In this document: in pieces, positions 59,501 through 64,000 of the stretch
How the letters are laid out: the number at the start of each line of letters is the position of its first letter
Position numbering within the stretch: the stretch's first letter is position 1
DNA from: Apus apus
Taxonomy: Eukaryota; Chordata; Aves; Apodiformes; Apodidae
Direction: 5' to 3'
Assembly (NCBI RefSeq): GCF_020740795.1
Contig: NC_067295.1
Coordinates: forward strand, 496,001 to 560,000
Length of the DNA: 64,000 nucleotides
Notes under the pieces: model-generated
What the model was told of the DNA's origin: nothing
The model's input: only the letters and a program-made list of their open reading frames with translations
Databases searched by the model: none
Position numbers and translations under genes: made by a program

Positions 59501-62500
59501 CTCACTGTTACAATTATGCCAGCACTGCTTGGCTTCAGAGGTTTTCAACACAGACAGCAAATATTACAAACAAACAAACAAACAACCCTTGTTCTGACAA
59601 GTGATTGACAAATCATTTGAGATGGCAAAAGATAAACATGCCACTCAAACCTGCCCCATCACTCACAGCTGCAGAATCATGATGAACTGCCACTGCATCT
59701 TCTGTTTTCTCTGTGAACTCAAAAAAATAAGACCTGTTCTTTTCTTGTTCTCAGACGCGGTCTCGCAAGCTGAGCAAACCCTACAGTGACTGTACAGAGA
59801 CTGGTGCTGACATACCAGTAGAAAATCTCTACAACAAGAGCTACTCACTCCAGGTAAATGTTACCTTTCATTTTATCAGTTGCTCCAAAACTACCTTTCT
59901 AAACAGCTTTGTAGTTGGAGGTCTGAGATTATGAACAGCCCAGCAGGTGTAGGGTCTCTGCTTTTAACCACTGATGTTGTTACCACAGCAGTTGTTAAAA
60001 TCTGAGTTTTATTCCTAAGTGACTGATGTTTGAAGTTCCCTTAGGCACCCTGTTAGATAAAGAGAGAACATGAGCTCATTAGGCAACTTTCAAGCAATGC
60101 GAGACTGGAAAATATTGGCCAAGTAAATGTTGCAGACTAGTAACCCTTGAAGCCAGAAATTGTGACCTTTAGGACTCCAAGAATAACAGATACCATCTAA
60201 TCAGCATCCAGATAGCAGGATGTTTGTTTACAGAGTAAGTTTCCACTAATTTTGCATGGTTTCTGTAATTGGGTCCTCTTAGAGAGTGTCAGTTGTTCTG
60301 GTACTCTCAACTTGAAGAATTGTAATTATTTTAGCTGCTACCTACTGCAAAGTCTGTGCCTAGGCTGGATTTTTATTTTATGGGGCATTATACCTGAAAG
60401 CTACTGTGATGAATTGCCAGGAAGTTCACACAGGCATTAGCTCAGGTTTTTACTAACGGCACTTAACTGAAACTCAAGGCTCAGGAGGGCTGGGACTGGA
60501 ACTTAAAAAAAAAAAGAAGTTCAATTCCTGCTTATTCCAAATGATTAAGTCTTCTAGTACAAAACACTGACTCTACTACCCTATTAATCCTGCAGCTTCA
60601 GGTCTACATGTATTCACCAAGACAATTCAGTCAAAGCTGTGAACGCTTTCACTAGCAAGTCACTTCCCACACCTAGTTGTTGATTCATGGACCACATGCC
60701 ATGGCAGACTGAAAACCTCCTTGGCTGTGGAAAGAGGAACAGCAGCACTGAAGCTTTCGATGGCTATAGGGGAAACGGGCATTCCCAGAATCCCCCCCTC
60801 AGAGAGGATTATATTCATACTTCTTGCACTAGAGCCTAAACCCTCCTTGGCACTTTCTGCCTGTATTTGTATTCACTACCAACAGAGCCTGAAGGTCCAG
60901 GGAAATGGGCTTCTCCTCTTCTTGCTGCTGCCTTAAAGAGGGGATGTTTTCAGTGCATGCAAGCCTGGAGCTTGGTGCTGCGGGAGTGCAGCACCCTGTG
61001 CTGCTTAGACACCAGCTCTTGGTTTGTCTCCCCCAGATTTGCCTGCACTCCTGCTTCCAGAAGGCCATGGTGGACTCCTGTGGCTGTGCCCAGTATGCAC
61101 AGCCCTTACCTGCTGGAGCAGAGTACTGCAACTACAAGAGAAACCCCAACTGGAGTAAGTGTTCCAACACCTCCTGCTGCCAGGGTGTCCCCGGTCAGCT
61201 CAGCCCTGCCTGCACCCAGCACCACCCCAGGCACACAGCACCCTGGGAAAGGCAAATCTGCTTCAGCCCACTTAGCACAGAGCCTGATTCTGCCTCTCTT
61301 TTTTAGATTGACTTGTTTCTGACACTTGTCCCAGTTGCTTGTCATTTGCACTCACCACAGAAGTGTCAAGTGGAGGACTTGACTGGGTGAGGCAGTTGCT
61401 CATGCCTACAGCAAGTGACAGCTTCTTAGAGTATTTAGCAATATTTGAAGGGTAAATCTTTTTATCCTCAGCCTATAGGAGATGGCCATAAAGGCCACTG
61501 ACACCCCAGAAACTCTACTCCAGTGCAGGTAGCAAAAGATCACAGCTTTTCTTTCTGACTTCTCATACACAAGTCCTGCTCCCTTCTTGCAGTGTACTGC
61601 TACTACAGACTGCATGAGAAGTTTGTGAAGGAGCAGCTGGGCTGCCAGCAAATCTGCAAAGACGCCTGCAGGTAAGTCCTGCCCACAGCCAGAGGTAAAA
61701 TACTGCGTGGGAGTTTGAGCTCACAATTGACAGCCTACCTCTCTCTCCAGCTTCAAGGAGTGGGCGCTCACCACCAGCATTGCCCAGTGGCCATCCACCG
61801 TGTCAGAGGTGAGGTCCCGATCACGTCCGCCGCGAGGGCAGAGCAGCACAGCCAGCCATTACATGACCCAGAGGTTCAGCACAGAGGAGGGCAGCCCTGG
61901 GGTGTTGGTTAGCACTTCAGTGCTGCTTGTCCCAGGGGATCAGGCTGTAGTGTCCAGAAGAGGGCTTCCCCTCCAGGAGTTCACCATTAAACTTAAATTT
62001 AGTTTATGGGCTGCGACATCCCCTGGGGACAGCTGGGCCATCACATGTTCAGTTCTGGCACCCACTCTGGTCTGAGGTGGTGTGGAGCACAAGCTCCTCT
62101 TCCAGAGGATTTCTACACAAGTGCACACTGCTGTAGCAGTATTTTCTGTCTATTTTCCAGGACTGGATGCTTCGAGTTCTCTCTTGGGACAAAGGGCAGA
62201 AAATCAACAAGAAGCTGAACAAGTAAGTTTCCATGTCTGTGTTTCTAGCTTGCACCTCAAGCTCAGATACCATCTCAGCAGCCCTAATGATGGCAATTGG
62301 GGAAAAAGCTCCCTTAGAGTGGCCCAGCCCTACTGGTCCAACTGGTTATTTGCATAGTTTTTCAGTACGTTTCATGTTATTGTTTTACTAAACCCTCAGC
62401 CTGCCATCTCTTTCTCCTCTCAGGACAGACCTTGCAAACCTCATGGTGTTTTACAAAGACCTGAATGAGAGATTCATTTCAGAGAATCCTGCCAACACAG

Positions 62501-63267
62501 TAAGTGAGCACAGCAGCTCCCTGCTCAGCCCTGGCCACACAGACAGGGTGGAAGAGCTGGAGCTGTTCTCCTGGCCAGTGCAGTGGTCCCATCCAGGCAG
62601 GGGTGGGAAGCTGTCCACAGGTGATGCACCTTGTGATGCCCAGTCCTGCCCTTTGCAGCCCTTTTCACTGGTGCATTTTCAGGCTGCCCAGTTCCAAGCC
62701 CTGCACCCAGGTAGCCTGCAGGCAGCAGGTGCAGTGCTGGGCAGGGGAAGGGCCCCTGCCTTTGGTAGCACCCACAGCAAACACAGCTTGGGGCAGCCTC
62801 CCTGCACCCCAAAACAGTGCCATGGACACACACCCAGTGCCCACAGGAGCTGATCTCCTTGTGCTCGTCTCTTCCAGCTCGTCATTCTTCTTTCCAACTT
62901 CGGAGGCCAGTTGGGCCTTTGGATGAGCTGCTCAGTCGTCTGTGTCATTGAGATCGTCGAGGTTTTCTTCATCGATTCCCTGTCCATCGTCATGCGGCGC
63001 CAGTGGCAAAAGGCCAAGAAGTGGTGGAACGACCGGAAAAGGGCCGGGCCAGGGAAGCCAGGGCAGGCCAGGGACCTGGAGAGACAGGGCCACGAGAACC
63101 CCGTCTGCATCGACGAGGACCTGCCCACCTTCAACACCGCCCTGCGCCTGCCGCTGCCCCAGGACAGCCCCCTGCCCAGGACTCCCCCACCCAACTACAG
63201 CACTTTGCGCCTAGAAGCCGCCTTCACCGAGCAGCTGCCTGACACGCTGGAGGTCGGGCAGCACTGA
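53215..63267 (+). CDS. SCNN1G: SCNN1G: epithelial sodium channel gamma subunit, 12 coding exons
   Basis: Coding exons: 53215-53531, 54392-54686, 55116-55309, 56228-56331, 56783-56946, 59755-59853, 61037-61154, 61593-61671, 61751-61808, 62161-62222, 62424-62499, 62878-63267. They total 1956 nt, giving 651 residues (human 649; 13 exons with a non-coding first). The protein assembles with alpha and beta subunits into the amiloride-sensitive Na+ channel of apical epithelial membranes. Visible: gating HG (39-40), TM1 about 54-74, FPAVTICN (94-101), a large Cys-rich ectodomain, LLSNFGGQ before the pore, selectivity triplet SCS (539-541), TM2 to about 558, and a C-terminal PPPNY (625-629) for Nedd4-family ligases. 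The furin-site region reads KVRR (137-140) and the second basic tract QKRK (175-178), both weaker than human. All introns are GT-AG. The start MAPGKK matches other vertebrates, though an in-frame upstream ATG exists. Confidence 0.96.
54392..54686 (+). CDS. SCNN1G: SCNN1G exon 3 (residues 106-204): finger domain and cleavage tract
   Basis: Acceptor ctaatgcag, donor GTGAGT. It carries the region that furin and a second protease cut in mammals. Here the sites read SKVRR|S (P4 Lys) and SGQKRK|IEG. An NST sequon (146-148) lies between them. Confidence 0.95.
55116..55309 (+). CDS. SCNN1G: SCNN1G exon 4 (residues 205-269)
   Basis: Acceptor ttatcag, donor GTCAGT. It encodes CDANNSSECALYTFSSGVNA, IQEWYKLHYMNIMAQIPLE and DDLLLTCFFDGLSCDKR; conserved ectodomain with disulfide cysteines. 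Confidence 0.95.
56228..56331 (+). CDS. SCNN1G: SCNN1G exon 5 (residues 269-304)
   Basis: Acceptor tttcag, donor GTGAGG. It encodes HFTRFHHPLHGNCYTFNSGE and VLSTSTGGSEYG. The HGNCYTFN motif is diagnostic of the ENaC/degenerin ectodomain. Confidence 0.95.
56783..56946 (+). CDS. SCNN1G: SCNN1G exon 6 (residues 304-358)
   Basis: Acceptor ctcttcag, donor GTGAGT. It encodes LQVVLYIDEADYNPFLVTST, GAKIIVHDQNEYPFIEDIG and TEIETAAATSIGMHF, the palm/beta-ball part of the ectodomain. Confidence 0.95.
59566..59585 (+). repeat. (ACAA)n microsatellite
   Basis: About five ACAA units in SCNN1G intron 6, 170 bases before exon 7. Confidence 0.9.
59755..59853 (+). CDS. SCNN1G: SCNN1G exon 7 (residues 359-391)
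   Basis: 99 nt, phase 0, after the 2.8-kb intron 6. Acceptor gttctcag, donor GTAAAT. It encodes TRSRKLSKPYSDCTE through NLYNKSYSLQ. Confidence 0.93.
61037..61154 (+). CDS. SCNN1G: SCNN1G exon 8 (residues 392-431)
   Basis: Acceptor ccccag, donor GTAAGT. It encodes ICLHSCFQKAMVDSCGCAQY and LPAGAEYCNYKRNPNW, the Cys-rich thumb region. Confidence 0.95.
61593..61671 (+). CDS. SCNN1G: SCNN1G exon 9 (residues 431-457)
   Basis: Acceptor cttgcag, donor GTAAGT. It encodes MYCYYRLHEKFVKEQLGCQQ and ICKDAC. Followed by a very short 79-nt intron. Confidence 0.94.
61751..61808 (+). CDS. SCNN1G: SCNN1G exon 10 (residues 457-476)
   Basis: 58 nt, acceptor ctctccag, donor GTGAGG. It encodes SFKEWALTTSIAQWPSTVSE, the SFKEW motif and palm strand leading to TM2. 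Confidence 0.94.
62161..62222 (+). CDS. SCNN1G: SCNN1G exon 11 (residues 477-497)
   Basis: 62 nt, acceptor ttttccag, donor GTAAGT. It encodes DWMLRVLSWDKGQKINKKLN. Confidence 0.93.
62424..62499 (+). CDS. SCNN1G: SCNN1G exon 12 (residues 497-522)
   Basis: 76 nt, acceptor tctcag, donor GTAAGT. It encodes TDLANLMVFYKDLNERFISE and NPANT just before TM2. Confidence 0.94.
62878..63267 (+). CDS. SCNN1G: SCNN1G exon 13 (residues 523-651, stop): pore, TM2, C-tail
   Basis: Acceptor cttccag, stop TGA 63265-63267. It encodes LLSNFGGQLGLWMSCSVVCV (degenerin position and SCS filter), TM2, the basic RRQWQKAKKWW stretch and a Pro-rich tail with TPPPNYSTLRLE, the PY motif lost in Liddle-type human mutations. 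Confidence 0.96.
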   Translation, partial: LVILLSNFGGQLGLWMSCSVVCVIEIVEVFFIDSLSIVMRRQWQKAKKWWNDRKRAGPGKPGQARDLERQGHENPVCIDEDLPTFNTALRLPLPQDSPLPRTPPPNYSTLRLEAAFTEQLPDTLEVGQH

Positions 63268-64000
63268 CGCTTGTTGATCCACCCATCCAGGTGCCAAAAT
63301 GAGAGGTGGGTGCTGGACCCTCGTGTCTAGGAGTGAAAGGCACACACCCAAGCAAGCACTGAAGGGCTGTCGGGTTAGACCCTTATTCAGGGATTGAACT
63401 TGCAAAGCTCAGACACAAAAGCCAAGGGCTCAGAGACATTAGGAACTTCAGACAACATCAATTCTCAAGTTAATCATCATAGGAGATGGCTGGAGCAGGA
63501 TGTGGCACTGAGCAGGGATGTCTTGCCAGACAGAGGCACATTTTAGCAACCTACTGCACACACCCCATTGTATGTGAGCAGGAATTACTCCACAGCAGAG
63601 GATTGGTGCCACATTGAGTATTAACACTAATTACTCTCTGCTGTGTGGCTTGACTTGTGGGAAAAACCCAGGGCTTTCAGGAATGCAGCATGACGTTGGC
63701 AGGAAGGAGCATGACAGAGGTCTGGGAAGAGCACAAAATGGTCAAAAGGAAAGCTCTCAAGCTGAATTTAGATTCCAAAGGAGGCCTGATGAGCTCTTAA
63801 TTCTGAGATTAAAAGTTAGGATAGCCATAGATATACTTGCAGAGCAAGTTATTACACAGCTTGAGTGGGAGAACCTAAGTAATCCAAAAAGAATCATCTG
63901 GAAAGGGCACAAAATCCAATTCTGATCAGTCATGAACTGCCTACTCTGCAAGCTTGTTCTGTATCCCACGGCTCAAGCTGGCCATGAAAGGCACCCTCAG
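63268..64000 (+). other. SCNN1G: SCNN1G 3' UTR, running towards or past the window end
   Basis: Non-coding sequence after the stop. No canonical AATAAA was seen before the window end; an ATTAAA variant at 63808-63813 is the best poly(A) candidate. The true end may lie outside the window. Confidence 0.55.

Larger units (their letters stand above)
53532..62877 (+). other. SCNN1G: SCNN1G introns 2-12, nothing else recognised
   Basis: Intron sizes in nt: i2 860, i3 429, i4 918, i5 451, i6 2808, i7 1183, i8 438, i9 79, i10 352, i11 201, i12 378; exons have separate entries. The largest, 56947-59754, is AT-balanced with A runs (57444-57456, 58527-58538) and an (ACAA)n run at 59566-59585. No nested gene or clear transposon was seen. 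Confidence 0.7.

Overview
This is one continuous stretch of vertebrate nuclear genome, most likely from a bird. It has intron-split genes with ordinary splice sites and long non-coding stretches. I recognised no mammalian SINEs and no CRISPR, phage, insertion-sequence or operon signals. Three neighbouring genes are identified from their conserved proteins: HS3ST2 (+), USP31 (-) and SCNN1G (+). This is the order and orientation of human 16p12.2, squeezed into about 60 kb. The compactness, the local GC richness and the protein divergence fit a bird microchromosome segment. The bird assignment is an inference, and no species name can be given.

Layout. 1-2237 is the end of the single long HS3ST2 intron. 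2238-2856 is its terminal coding exon, followed by a short 3' UTR with two AATAAA signals. 3500-23880 is a gene-poor interval in which AT-rich, homeodomain-motif-rich islands alternate with CA/GC-rich sequence. It also holds an isolated CpG-rich patch with a TATA box at 17.8-18.1 kb and a (CA)n repeat. 23880-52457 is USP31 on the minus strand: a roughly 5.1-kb 3' UTR and 16 coding exons that join without a frame error into 1332 residues. 52458-52966 is a CpG-island spacer. 52967-63267 is SCNN1G on the plus strand: a predicted 5' exon and 12 coding exons giving 651 residues, with the 3' UTR running to the window end.

Function. The three genes are not a pathway. HS3ST2 makes a Golgi heparan sulfate 3-O-sulfotransferase, USP31 a ubiquitin-specific protease, and SCNN1G the gamma subunit of the epithelial sodium channel. 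The main structural link is between USP31 and SCNN1G. They start head to head from one CpG island, with start codons 0.5-0.75 kb apart, which predicts a shared promoter.

No undescribed multi-gene system was found. The points worth a second look are the head-to-head promoter, an in-frame upstream AUG in the predicted first SCNN1G exon, an altered furin site in the gamma-ENaC ectodomain, a GC-AG intron inside the USP31 catalytic domain, an orphan CpG/TATA element, and a set of candidate conserved non-coding elements between HS3ST2 and USP31.
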